From contig JBKEET010000002.1 of assembly GCA_047777475.1 (NCBI GenBank), positions 186,001 to 250,000 of the forward strand: a stretch of DNA of 64,000 nucleotides, read 5' to 3'. Under the pieces are notes generated by a model. The model was not told the origin of the DNA. It worked only from the letters and a program-made list of their open reading frames with translations, and did not search any database. Made by a program: the position numbers and the translations under genes. Below, piece after piece: positions 52,380 to 63,045 of the stretch; position 1 is the first letter of the stretch, and each line of letters starts with the position of its first letter. Source of the stretch: Sutterella sp047777475 (GTDB lineage: Bacteria > Pseudomonadota > Gammaproteobacteria > Burkholderiales > Burkholderiaceae_F).

Positions 52380-53816
52380 ATGAAGTACATCTCGACGCGC
52401 GGCAGCACGGAAGGCCGCTCTTTCACCGACATCGCCTTTGAAGGCTATGCCCCGGACAACGGCCTTTACGTGCCCGACGAATTTCCCAAGGTTGATCTCG
52501 AAACGCTCAAAACCTGGCGCGGCCTGCCTTATCCGATGCTCGCCTTCGAGATCATGAGGCTTTTTGCGCCCGAGCTTCCGAAGGACATGCTCTGGCGCGT
52601 CTGCTCCGAAGCCTTCCAGCCCCGCAACTTCCCGTACAGCCACAACGAGTTCATTGACGACGAAATCACGCCGATCACGTGGCTGCACGACGACGTCGGC
52701 CTCTTCGAGCTCTCGACCGGGCGCACCCTTTCCTGGGACGACCTCTCGATGCGCTTCCTCGGCAGCTACTACGACAAGTTCTGCGCGGGCGGAGAGCCGA
52801 TGACGCTCCTCGGGGCCACCACGGGCGACATGGGCTGCTCGGCCGAGGCCGTCTTCGGCGGCAAGCCCGGCGTCAAGGTCGTCATGCTCTCGCCGCGCGA
52901 CCGCATGAGCGCCTTCCAGCAGAAGCAGCTCTACACGTCGCGCGCCGAAAACGTCTACAACCTGGCCGTCAACGGCACGTTCGACGAGTGCCAGGACATC
53001 GTGCGCGCGATCCTGCAGGACCGCGAGTTCGCCGCCAAGCACCATCTGCACGCGATCAACAGCATTATCTGGTCGCGCGTTGCCGCCGAGGTGATCTACG
53101 ACTTCTACGGCTACCTGAGGGCCGTGACGAACGTCGGCGAGGAAATCGCGTTTGCCATGCCCTGCGGCAACTTCGGCAACGCCTACGCCTGCATGGTGGC
53201 CCGCCGCATGGGCCTGCCGGTGGCGCGCCTCATCGTGTGCACGAACGAAAACGATACGATGAACGCCTTCCTGAGGACGGGCCACTACCGCCCGCGCCCC
53301 TCTTCGGAAACGATCAAGACTTCTTCGCCCTCGACGGACATCAGCCGTGCGGCCAGTTTCGAGCGCTTCCTCTTCGAGGTCCTCAACCGCGACGCGCTGC
53401 GCGTGCGCCAGCTCATGGGCGAGCTCGAGAGCAAGGGCGAATTCCGCCTGACGCCGAAGGAAATCGAGCTGCTCAGGAAGAGCGGCGTCGTCTCGGGCGC
53501 CTCGAGCCACGCCAACCGCCTCGAGATGATCGAGACGCTTTGGGTGAACCGCAGGATCTTCATCGACCCGCATACGGCCGACGCGCTCTTCTCGGGCGAG
53601 TACCTGCATCCGGTCGGCATGAAGACGCTCTGCCTCGAGACGGTGCGCGCCGCGAAGTTCCCGCGCATGGTGAAGCTCGCGACGGGCTGCGACATCACGC
53701 CGCCCTCCGAGTTCCTCGGCCTTGACGAGAGGCCCGAGCGCAGGATCGACCTTGAGCCCGACGAGCAGGCGGTGCGCGCCGAGATTGAGCGTGCAGAGGC
53801 GGCCAATGCAGCCTAA
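52380..53816 (+). CDS. thrC: Threonine synthase homologue lacking the PLP lysine
   Basis: The 478-residue protein is collinear with fold-II threonine synthases (opening MKYISTRG, DNGLYVPDEFP, NSIIWSRVAAEVIY, VSGASSHANR). The phosphate loop of PLP enzymes is kept (CGNFGN, 262-267). But the motif that normally reads GPTLAFKD, with the Schiff-base lysine, reads GRTLSWDD at 114-121, so that lysine is D120 (codon 52737-52739). The ATSGDTG loop is also altered to ATTGDMG (146-152). No frameshift or stop is present and mobB overlaps its end, so it is expressed but probably not a normal threonine synthase. Start set by GAGGG. Confidence 0.85.
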   Translation: MKYISTRGSTEGRSFTDIAFEGYAPDNGLYVPDEFPKVDLETLKTWRGLPYPMLAFEIMRLFAPELPKDMLWRVCSEAFQPRNFPYSHNEFIDDEITPITWLHDDVGLFELSTGRTLSWDDLSMRFLGSYYDKFCAGGEPMTLLGATTGDMGCSAEAVFGGKPGVKVVMLSPRDRMSAFQQKQLYTSRAENVYNLAVNGTFDECQDIVRAILQDREFAAKHHLHAINSIIWSRVAAEVIYDFYGYLRAVTNVGEEIAFAMPCGNFGNAYACMVARRMGLPVARLIVCTNENDTMNAFLRTGHYRPRPSSETIKTSSPSTDISRAASFERFLFEVLNRDALRVRQLMGELESKGEFRLTPKEIELLRKSGVVSGASSHANRLEMIETLWVNRRIFIDPHTADALFSGEYLHPVGMKTLCLETVRAAKFPRMVKLATGCDITPPSEFLGLDERPERRIDLEPDEQAVRAEIERAEAANAA

Positions 53817-54300
53817 GACCGTCGGCTTCATCGGTTTTTCCGGTTCGGGGAAGACCACGCTCGCCACGGCGGTGGCCGCGGAGCTTGTGCGCCGCGGCCA
53901 CCGGATTGCGGCCCTTAAGAACGCCCACCACGGCATGGACATCGACCGCCCGGGCAAGGATTCCTGGCGCTACCGCGAGGCGGGCGCCAAGCAGGTGATC
54001 ATCCGCTCGGACTGCCGCTGGGCCATGCTCGCCGAGACGCCGGAGCCGCCTTCGGTCGACGAGCTGCTCGCGCGCTTCGACGGCGCGGACATCATCCTCG
54101 TCGAAGGCTTCAAAAACGAAGGATCATTTCCTAAAATTGAGGTTCGCAGAAAAGCCGTCTCCGAGGGCAAGCCCAGGCTGAGCGAGGGACGCGGCGAAGT
54201 CGTCGCCGTCGCCTCCGACTGGGACGAGGAGGGCACGGGCGTGCCGCGCCTCGACATCAACGATCCCTCGGCGGTGGCGGATTTTATTGAGAAGCTATGA
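53806..54300 (+). CDS. mobB: Molybdopterin-guanine dinucleotide biosynthesis protein MobB
   Basis: The 164-residue P-loop protein assists MobA in attaching GMP to molybdopterin. Walker A is GFSGSGKTT (about 9-17); KNAHHGMDIDRPGKDSWRYREAGA (about 37-60, read in parts) and LVEGFKNE (about 101-108) are MobB signatures. It overlaps the thrC-like gene by 11 bases and moeA by four, indicating one operon with translational coupling. Confidence 0.92.
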   Translation: MQPKTVGFIGFSGSGKTTLATAVAAELVRRGHRIAALKNAHHGMDIDRPGKDSWRYREAGAKQVIIRSDCRWAMLAETPEPPSVDELLARFDGADIILVEGFKNEGSFPKIEVRRKAVSEGKPRLSEGRGEVVAVASDWDEEGTGVPRLDINDPSAVADFIEKL

Positions 54301-55502
54301 TCACTTTTGCCGAAGCATTGAGCCGCCTGCTCGCGCAGGCGCGCCCGGTTGAGGGACTGGAAACGGTTCCTCTTCTTTATTCATCCCGCCGCGTGCTCGC
54401 CGAAGACATCGTGAGCCCGATCGCCGTTCCGGGCTGGGACAACTCCCAGATGGACGGCTACGCGGTCCGCGCCGCCGACATCGCCGGCGCCACCCCTGAA
54501 AAGCCCGTCGTGCTCCCCGTTTCCGACCGCATTCCCGCCGGCAACGTCGGCGGCACGCTCAAGGAAGGCAGCGCCGCGCGCATCTTCACGGGCGCCCCGA
54601 TGCCGGAAGGCGCCGACACCGTGGTCCCGCAGGAAGACTGCGAGGCGGTGCCCGAAGGCGTGAAGTTCACCAAGCCGCTGCGCGAGGGCTCCTGGGTGCG
54701 CCGCCGCGGCAGCGACATCGAGCAGGGCTCGGTGGTGCTCCACAAGGGCGATCGGCTCCAGCCCGCCGCCGTCGGCATGTGCGCCTCGATCGGCCGCGCC
54801 TACGTCAAGGTTTACCGCCGCCTGCGGGTGGGCATCTTCTTCACCGGCAACGAACTCGTGCAGCCCGGCCAGCCCCTGCCGCCGGGCGGCATCTACAACT
54901 CGAACCGCTTCATGATCCGCAGCCTCCTGCAGGAGCTCGGCTGCGAGGCGCTCGACCTCGGCAACATCCCCGACAACCTCGACGCGACCGTCAAGGCCTT
55001 CGAGAGCGCGGCCGCCGAGGCGGACGTCATCCTCACCTCGGGCGGCATGAGCGTCGGCGAGGAAGACCACGTCAAGCCCGCCGTCGAGGCGCTCGGCAAG
55101 CTCGAGGTCTGGCGCATCCGCCTCAAGCCCGGCAAGCCCTTTGCCTTCGGCGAAGTGCGCGGCGTGCCCTTCATCGGCTGCCCGGGCAACCCCGTGGCGA
55201 GCTTCGTCGTCTTCCTCATGATGGCGCGCCCCTACCTGCTGCGCACGATGGGCCTCACCGACATCGACGTGAAGCCGATCGCCGTGCGGGCCGACTTCGA
55301 CTGGCTCAAGCCCGGCGACCGCCAGGAATTCGTCCGCGTGCGCCGCAACGCCTCGGGCGGCCTCGACCTTTACCACACGCAGAACTCGCAGGTCCTTTCT
55401 TCCTGCGCCTGGGCCGACGGCCTCGTCGACATCCCGATCGGCGGCACGGTGCACCGCGGCGACATGGTGAGCTACTACCCGTTCTGCCAGTTCTTCGCAT
55501 GA
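54297..55502 (+). CDS. moeA: Molybdopterin molybdenumtransferase MoeA
   Basis: The 401-residue enzyme inserts molybdate into adenylated molybdopterin. DNSQMDGYAVR (about 44-54) holds the catalytic Asp, FTGAPMPEGADTVVPQE lies near 98-114, TSGGMSVGEEDHVK (about 244-257) is the molybdopterin-binding loop and GCPGNPVASFV (about 296-306) follows. It overlaps mobB (ATGA) and precedes moaD by 13 bases. Confidence 0.96.
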   Translation: MITFAEALSRLLAQARPVEGLETVPLLYSSRRVLAEDIVSPIAVPGWDNSQMDGYAVRAADIAGATPEKPVVLPVSDRIPAGNVGGTLKEGSAARIFTGAPMPEGADTVVPQEDCEAVPEGVKFTKPLREGSWVRRRGSDIEQGSVVLHKGDRLQPAAVGMCASIGRAYVKVYRRLRVGIFFTGNELVQPGQPLPPGGIYNSNRFMIRSLLQELGCEALDLGNIPDNLDATVKAFESAAAEADVILTSGGMSVGEEDHVKPAVEALGKLEVWRIRLKPGKPFAFGEVRGVPFIGCPGNPVASFVVFLMMARPYLLRTMGLTDIDVKPIAVRADFDWLKPGDRQEFVRVRRNASGGLDLYHTQNSQVLSSCAWADGLVDIPIGGTVHRGDMVSYYPFCQFFA

Positions 55503-55515
55503 AAAGGATGACGCC

Positions 55516-55773
55516 ATGAAGATTCATGTTCTCTATTTCGCGCTCGTGCGCGACGCCATGGGCCGCGAGTCGGACGACCTCGAGTTTCCGGAAAGCGAGC
55601 TCACGGCGGGCGAGCTGCGCGCGAAGCTCATCGCCCGCGGCGAGCCCTGGGCGAGCGCGCTTGCCAACGGCCGCCGCATCCGCGCGGCCGTCAACCAGAC
55701 GATGGTGGGCGAGTCGGGCCGCATCGCCGACGGCGACGAAGTCGCTTTCTTCCCGCCGGTGACCGGAGGCTAG
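55516..55773 (+). CDS. moaD: Molybdopterin synthase small subunit MoaD
   Basis: The 85-residue ubiquitin-like protein ends in the Gly-Gly tail (FFPPVTGG) that is thiocarboxylated and donates sulfur to precursor Z. It pairs with MoaE, encoded three bases downstream. GGATGACGCC lies before the ATG. Confidence 0.95.
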   Translation: MKIHVLYFALVRDAMGRESDDLEFPESELTAGELRAKLIARGEPWASALANGRRIRAAVNQTMVGESGRIADGDEVAFFPPVTGG

Positions 55774-55776
55774 TCC

Positions 55777-56241
55777 ATGCCGCAGACGCATATCCGCGTC
55801 GGCGCCGAGGACTTCGACGTCGGCGCCGAAACCGAGCGGCTCATCCGCGAGAACCCGACTTCGGGCGCCGTCGCAAGCTTCGTCGGCGTGGTGAGGAACC
55901 GCAACGACGGCAGCGACGTGAGCGCCATGACGCTCGAGCACTACCCGGCCATGACCGAGAAGGCCCTTGCGGGCATCGTCGCCAAGGCGCGCGAGCGCTT
56001 CCGTGTCGAAGGCGTCACGGTGATCCACCGCGTCGGCCGGCTCGTGCCGGGCGACCGCATCGTGCTCGTGCTCGTCGCCTCGCCGCACCGCAGGGAGGCC
56101 TTCGAGGCCTGCGAGTTCATCATGGACTGGCTCAAGACCGAGGCGCCGTTCTGGAAGAAGGAAACGACGCCGCAGGGCGACCGCTGGGTCGAGGCGCACG
56201 ATTCCGACGAGGCCGCCAAGGCCCGCTGGAGCGCCGAGTGA
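55777..56241 (+). CDS. moaE: Molybdopterin synthase catalytic subunit MoaE
   Basis: The 154-residue large subunit accepts sulfur from two MoaD to make molybdopterin. GAVASFVGVVR (about 29-39), HRVGRLVPGD (about 88-97), SPHR (about 106-109) and FWKKE (about 126-130, catalytic lysines) are present. Its stop overlaps the GTG start of crcB by three bases. Confidence 0.96.
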   Translation: MPQTHIRVGAEDFDVGAETERLIRENPTSGAVASFVGVVRNRNDGSDVSAMTLEHYPAMTEKALAGIVAKARERFRVEGVTVIHRVGRLVPGDRIVLVLVASPHRREAFEACEFIMDWLKTEAPFWKKETTPQGDRWVEAHDSDEAAKARWSAE

Positions 56242-56636
56242 CCAAGGACGGGCCGCTCTGGCTCGTCGTCGCCGCCGTCGCTTCCGGCGCGGCGGCCGGC
56301 GCCGTGCTGCGCTGGGCGCTTTCCTACTGGCTCAACGCGCGGCTCGCGTGGCTGCCGCTCGGCACGCTCTGCGCCAACCTCCTCGGCTGCTTTGCGGGCG
56401 GCGTGCTCCTTGCCGTCTTTTCCCTTCATCCCGCCGTGCCGCCCGCCGTGCGGCTTTTCGCCGTCACGGGGCTCCTGGGCGGGCTCACCACCTTCTCAAC
56501 CTTTTCGACCGAGGCGCTCGTCCTGATTGAATCGGGCGCGCTCGCGCACGCCGCCGCGCACGTCGCGCTGCACGTCGGGCTCGGCATCGCGTTCGCCGCG
56601 GCCGGCTGGAAGGCCGCCCGCGCGCTTCTCCTCTGA
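56238..56636 (+). CDS. crcB: Fluoride ion exporter CrcB/Fluc
   Basis: The 132-residue protein has four membrane helices (about 7-27, 38-58, 68-88, 104-125) and the family motifs AVLRW, GTLCANLLGCF (pore Asn) and GLLGGLTTFSTFSTE with the two Phe of the Fluc pore. It should act as a dual-topology dimer expelling fluoride. It begins with GTG overlapping the moaE stop (GTGA); no fluoride riboswitch is seen, so it is expressed with the cofactor genes. Confidence 0.93.
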   Translation: MTKDGPLWLVVAAVASGAAAGAVLRWALSYWLNARLAWLPLGTLCANLLGCFAGGVLLAVFSLHPAVPPAVRLFAVTGLLGGLTTFSTFSTEALVLIESGALAHAAAHVALHVGLGIAFAAAGWKAARALLL

Positions 56637-56781
56637 CGCGCCGCTTCGTCCCGAAGCCGCTCTTAAGCGGCTGAAAAAAGAGGGCATTGCCGCCCTTGAA
56701 ATCTGCATTTTCCTCCCCATATATACAGCAAGGCATTAGCGGGGCCGCCCGGGACGGGAGGGCCTCGGAGGAAAACAATCA

Positions 56782-59388
<2,607 letters not shown>

Positions 59389-59397
59389 AGCTTTGCC

Positions 59398-59448
59398 GCT
59401 GCGGCGGTCAAAGTGCTGGTGTTTAGAGGACATCGGCGCCGCCGCAGC
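59398..59448 (+). repeat. Inverted repeat after clpB
   Basis: GCTGCGGCGG (59398-59407) and CCGCCGCAGC (59439-59448) pair perfectly across a 31-base loop, just upstream of the clpB terminator. Possibly an mRNA stabiliser. Confidence 0.4.
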
Positions 59449-59465
59449 CACAGGCCGATACGATT

Positions 59466-59503
59466 AGCGCCGCTTCCCTCCAAAAGGGAAAGCGGCGCTT
59501 TTT
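59466..59503 (+). terminator. Terminator after clpB
   Basis: AGCGCCGCTTCCC (59466-59478) pairs with GGGAAAGCGGCGCT (59486-59499, one bulged A), followed by TTTT. Confidence 0.9.
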
Positions 59504-59547
59504 TAATCTTATGAAGGAGGGCAAAGACCTGTGCCTTTGCAAAGCAA

Positions 59548-59573
59548 AAGCTGCCGGCGCTCGCCGGCGGCTT
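59548..59573 (-). terminator. Terminator of the small minus-strand gene
   Basis: AAGCTGCCGGCG (59548-59559) pairs with CGCCGGCGGCTT region (to 59573); on the minus strand TTTTGCTTTG follows. Confidence 0.6.
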
Positions 59574-59581
59574 GGAGCGGA

Positions 59582-59764
59582 TCAGAGCATCCAGCCCTTC
59601 TTCCGAGCTTCTTCGGTTTCCTTATAGAACTTCTCCAAGGCTTCCCTCGCCTCCTTGGGGGCATTGGGTTTGGCCTTGAGTATGCGGTCACTCTTGTCGT
59701 CATTGAGCGGCTCATACCACTTGAAGTATTCCTTCTTCATATATTCAGGAAACATCATGCTCAT
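59582..59764 (-). CDS. Small charged hypothetical protein
   Basis: I do not recognise this 60-residue protein. It begins MSMMFPEYMKKEYFKWYEPL and is rich in Lys, Glu and aromatic residues, ending REALEKFYKETEEARKKGWML; no membrane helix. The start is chosen for its strong AGGAGG five bases upstream; in-frame ATGs at 59821 and 59848 would add 19 or 28 residues. It has its own terminator hairpin. Isolated between clpB and the unknown gene at 59977-61245. Confidence 0.55.
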   Translation of the reverse strand: MSMMFPEYMKKEYFKWYEPLNDDKSDRILKAKPNAPKEAREALEKFYKETEEARKKGWML

Positions 59765-59913
59765 AGCTTCCTCCTGTCTTTCGACCGCAAAGCCGACGGT
59801 ATACGGTCTCTCCTTATCCATTTTCCGCCCTTGAAGTTCGGCGCGCATCCTTTTTGCCGGTCGCTGTTTTGGGCTTCTGTGCTTTTCCGGTCCCGGCCGA
59901 CGGCAGGCCTTCC

Positions 59914-59951
59914 CGGAAAAAAGCAGGGCCTCCGCATGCGCGAAGGCCCTG
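59914..59951 (-). terminator. Terminator of the gene at 59977-61245
   Basis: CAGGGCCT (59924-59931) and AGGCCCTG (59944-59951) form the stem; on the minus strand CTTTTTTCC follows. The loop side AGGGCCTCCGCA matches the hairpin at 48169. Confidence 0.82.
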
Positions 59952-59976
59952 ACTCATTTCTTTCTTTGCTGTCTTT

Positions 59977-61245
59977 TCAGTTGAGCCGGTGCTCGGGCAC
60001 CGCCGGGGCGCTGCCCGTGCCGGGCGCGGCGAGCGGTGTCGAAACGCCGAAGTAGTTCACGTAGATGCGCCCTTCGCCGTCCTCGACTTCGTAGTAGCGG
60101 GGCTCCTCGTGGATCATCACGTCGTTGACGCCGAGCATGTGCAGGAACGCTTCCATGTTCGAGGAGATGATGCCGACGTTCATCTCGCCCTCGTGCAGTG
60201 TCACGCAGTCGCCGCTGAAGGGATGCGCCTTGTCGCTCGCGCGCGAGAGCGCGACGCGGATCTCGCTGGCGTAGACCGTCGAGGCGTCGGGCCGCGAGCA
60301 GAAGAGCGCGATCGAGACGGCGAGCTCGCCCGGCATGCAGTTGGCGGTGTGCACCGCGTTCATGACCATCGGCAGCATGCGGAACGGGGCCATGATCTCC
60401 TCGAGGAACTGCAGGCCCTGGTAGTAGGGGAGCGGCTCGGCGACGATCACGTTGTAGCCGCGCACGTTGCTGTGGAGCGCCTCGGCCGCGTCGCTCGCCC
60501 ACGGGTTCTGCACCACGGCGTTCGGGTCGAACGTCGCCTCGGAGTTGGCCTGCGAGCCGCTGCGCAGCTCCGACCAGTGGTAGGGGTGCACCACGGTGAG
60601 CTCGCCCGCGGGCACCGTCACCGACACGACGAGGTGGCGCAGGAAGAGCGAGAAGCTGCGCTCGTTTTCCTGCGCGACGATGGGGTCGTCCGGTCCGTCG
60701 GGCACGTCGAGGTGCTCGCCCCGGTAGAGCACGCCCGGGCAGGCGCGCATCTTCTCGAGGAGCTCGCGCGCATCGGTCGCGCCCGTGCCGGCCGGGCCCT
60801 GGTTGCCGCGGAGCATCTCGTGGAAGATCGTGATCTTCGCCTTCGGGTTGATGTAGTGGCGCTTCAGCAGCTCGGCGATCTTCTGCGCGGTTTCTTCCGT
60901 GATCACCGTGTCGGGCGGCGTCGTCTTGAAGATGGCGCTGATGAAGACGCCGATCGCCATGAGCGTCGTCGTCTCCTCGGGGGTGCGCTTCTCGCACTTC
61001 ACCTCGGAGACGGTGCTGTAGAAAAGGTCGCGCGCGTCGTCGACGAGCGGCGGGTTCGTGCGCCGCAGCTTGTCAAAGAAATCCTCGGCCACGTCGAAAA
61101 AGGCATCGGAGAGGTTGCCTTCGATCAGGCGGCGCAGGCGCAGCATGAGGATTTCCCGGTCCGCGAGCGACGTGAACGTCGTCAGGCGGTGGAAGATGAA
61201 GGCAAGTTCCCGCCGCTGGGCGGCGAGCGATTTGGTGCGGGGCAT
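59977..61245 (-). CDS. Hypothetical protein, possibly DUF2863-like
   Basis: The 422-residue soluble protein has no signal peptide or membrane helix. Recognisable features are only local: an Arg-rich N-terminus (MPRTKSLAAQRRELAF), a central ERSFSLFLRHLVVSVTVPAG, YNVIVAEPLPYYQGLQFLEE and a C-terminal MEAFLHMLGVNDVMIHEEPRY. The layout faintly recalls DUF2863, a betaproteobacterial family of similar length, but this is weak. The start at 61245 is preferred over 61293; neither has a clear ribosome-binding site. Single gene ending in a strong terminator. Confidence 0.6.
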   Translation of the reverse strand: MPRTKSLAAQRRELAFIFHRLTTFTSLADREILMLRLRRLIEGNLSDAFFDVAEDFFDKLRRTNPPLVDDARDLFYSTVSEVKCEKRTPEETTTLMAIGVFISAIFKTTPPDTVITEETAQKIAELLKRHYINPKAKITIFHEMLRGNQGPAGTGATDARELLEKMRACPGVLYRGEHLDVPDGPDDPIVAQENERSFSLFLRHLVVSVTVPAGELTVVHPYHWSELRSGSQANSEATFDPNAVVQNPWASDAAEALHSNVRGYNVIVAEPLPYYQGLQFLEEIMAPFRMLPMVMNAVHTANCMPGELAVSIALFCSRPDASTVYASEIRVALSRASDKAHPFSGDCVTLHEGEMNVGIISSNMEAFLHMLGVNDVMIHEEPRYYEVEDGEGRIYVNYFGVSTPLAAPGTGSAPAVPEHRLN

Positions 61246-61303
61246 AGCTTTTGAGTCTTGACCGTGTCTTTCTTTCTTAACAGAACCCGTCATTGTAAAC
61301 GAA

Positions 61304-61331
61304 GCGGGCCCGCCTTAATGGGCGGGCCCGC
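61304..61331 (-). terminator. Hairpin after putP (minus strand)
   Basis: GCGGGCCCGCC (61304-61314) pairs with GGCGGGCCCGC (61321-61331), an 11-bp stem; the minus-strand tail TTCGTTT is only moderately T-rich. Confidence 0.5.
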
Positions 61332-61357
61332 GCAAAGTGCCCAAAGAGAGAACCGCG

Positions 61358-62866
61358 TCAGTTTGCGGCGGCGGTCTTCACGTCGCCGTCGCTGCGCACG
61401 ATGCGGTCGACTTCGCCGAAGGTGCGGAGCATGTCGCGGCTGGGCTTCTTGTCGAGCAGGCTCACGACCACGATGGCGATCAGCGCAAACGCAAAGCCCG
61501 GGATGATCTCATAGAGCCCGAACCAGGCGAAATGGTTCCATACGAGCACCGTCACGGCGCCGACGATCATGCCGGCGAGCGCGCCGTTGCGGGTCATGCG
61601 GGGCCACCAGAGCGAGAGCACGATGACCGGGCCGAAGGCCGCGCCGAAGCCGGCCCAGGCATAGGACACGAGCGAGAAGACGAGGCTGTTGGGGTCGCTC
61701 GCGAGCCAAAGCGCGACGATCGAAACGGCGAGCACCATGCCGCGGCCGAACCAGACGAGCTCGCGCTGCGAGGCGTTGCGGCGGATGAAGGTGCGGTAGA
61801 AGTCCTGCGTGAGCGTCGAGGAGCAGACCAGCAGCTGGCAGGAGAGCGTCGACATCACCGCGGCGAGAATCGCCGACATCAGGAAGCCCGCAATCCACGG
61901 ATTGAAGAGCACGCTCGAGAGCACGATGAAGACGCGCTCGTGGTTTTCCTGCACGAGGCCCGCGCTTTCGGGATGCTGCGAGAAGTAAGCCGCGCCGAAG
62001 AAGCCGACGCCGATGGCGCCCGCCAGGCAGAAGATCATCCACAGGATGCCGATGCGGCGGGCGTTGGGGATGACCTTGATGGAGCGCGCGGCCATGAAGC
62101 GCACGAGGATGTGCGGCTGCCCGCAGTACCCGAGGCCCCAGCCGAGCAGGCTCACGATGCCGACGAACGTCTGGCCGCGCATGATGTCGGTCATGCGCGG
62201 GTCGATGGCTTCCACGGCCGCGGTGGCCGACTGGAAGCCGCCGAGGTCGATCATCACGGCGATCGGCGTCACGACGAGCGCGATGCACATGAGACCGGCC
62301 TGGATGGCGTCGGTCCAGGAGACGGCGAGGAAGCCGCCCAGGAACACGTAGAGGATCGTGCAGAAGGCGCCGACGAGGAGCGCCGACTGGTAGCTCATGT
62401 GGAAGGTGTTCTCAAAGAGCCGGGCGCCCGCGACGACGCCCGAGGCGCAGTAGATCGTGAAGAAGAGCAGGATGATGAACGCCGAGATGATGCGCAGCAG
62501 GTTCGACTTGTCTTCGAAGCGGTGCGAGAAGTAGTCGGGCAGCGTCAGCGCGTTGTGCGACTTCTCGGTGTAGACGCGCAGGCGCGAGGCGACGATGCAC
62601 CAGTTGGCCCAGGCGCCGATCGTCAGTCCTATGGCGATCCACGACTCGGAAATGCCCGTGAGGTAGACGGCGCCCGGCACGCCCATGAGCAGCCAGCCGC
62701 TCATGTCCGAGGCGCCGACCGAAAGGGCCGTCACGACGCCGCCGAGGCTGCGTCCGCCGAGGATGTAGTCGCTGTAGCTGCGCGTGTAGTAGTAGGCGAA
62801 GAAGCCGATGCCCACCATGAGCACCAGATAGCCGATGAATGTTATTGCTGTGGGGTTGGAAAACAT
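61358..62866 (-). CDS. putP: Sodium/proline symporter PutP
   Basis: The 502-residue SSS-family transporter brings in proline with sodium. About 13 membrane helices are visible. YILGGRSLGGVVTALS (about 32-47), ASDMSGWLLMGVPG (about 52-65) and LGWGLGYCGQPHILVRFMA (about 239-257) are PutP signatures, with sodium-site residues in TM2 and STLSCQLLVCSS in TM9. No putA is nearby. The gene is alone on this strand. Confidence 0.92.
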   Translation of the reverse strand: MFSNPTAITFIGYLVLMVGIGFFAYYYTRSYSDYILGGRSLGGVVTALSVGASDMSGWLLMGVPGAVYLTGISESWIAIGLTIGAWANWCIVASRLRVYTEKSHNALTLPDYFSHRFEDKSNLLRIISAFIILLFFTIYCASGVVAGARLFENTFHMSYQSALLVGAFCTILYVFLGGFLAVSWTDAIQAGLMCIALVVTPIAVMIDLGGFQSATAAVEAIDPRMTDIMRGQTFVGIVSLLGWGLGYCGQPHILVRFMAARSIKVIPNARRIGILWMIFCLAGAIGVGFFGAAYFSQHPESAGLVQENHERVFIVLSSVLFNPWIAGFLMSAILAAVMSTLSCQLLVCSSTLTQDFYRTFIRRNASQRELVWFGRGMVLAVSIVALWLASDPNSLVFSLVSYAWAGFGAAFGPVIVLSLWWPRMTRNGALAGMIVGAVTVLVWNHFAWFGLYEIIPGFAFALIAIVVVSLLDKKPSRDMLRTFGEVDRIVRSDGDVKTAAAN

Positions 62867-63013
62867 CGGTGACAGCAGTCCTTTTCTTGGGGCCCGTCCG
62901 AGGCGGCGGGCGGTGCACGGGGCCGCCTCAGCCGGGCGGCGCGCCGCGCGTTTTATCTAACGTAAGCGGGCTTAGTATACGGCGCCCGGCGCTCCGCTTT
63001 CGGCGCGCGGGCG

Positions 63014-63041
63014 CCTTTCTAGGGCATTGAGCCTAGGAAGG
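63014..63041 (-). other. Hairpin just after moaA
   Basis: CCTTTCTAGG (63014-63023) pairs with CCTAGGAAGG (63032-63041) around an eight-base loop, four bases past the moaA stop. There is no T run on the minus strand, so it may protect the mRNA end rather than terminate. Confidence 0.35.
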
Positions 63042-63045
63042 CTGA

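Noticed and set aside
56100..56237. Fluoride riboswitch before crcB
   Set aside because: crcB overlaps moaE; the upstream sequence is coding and has no crcB-motif structure.
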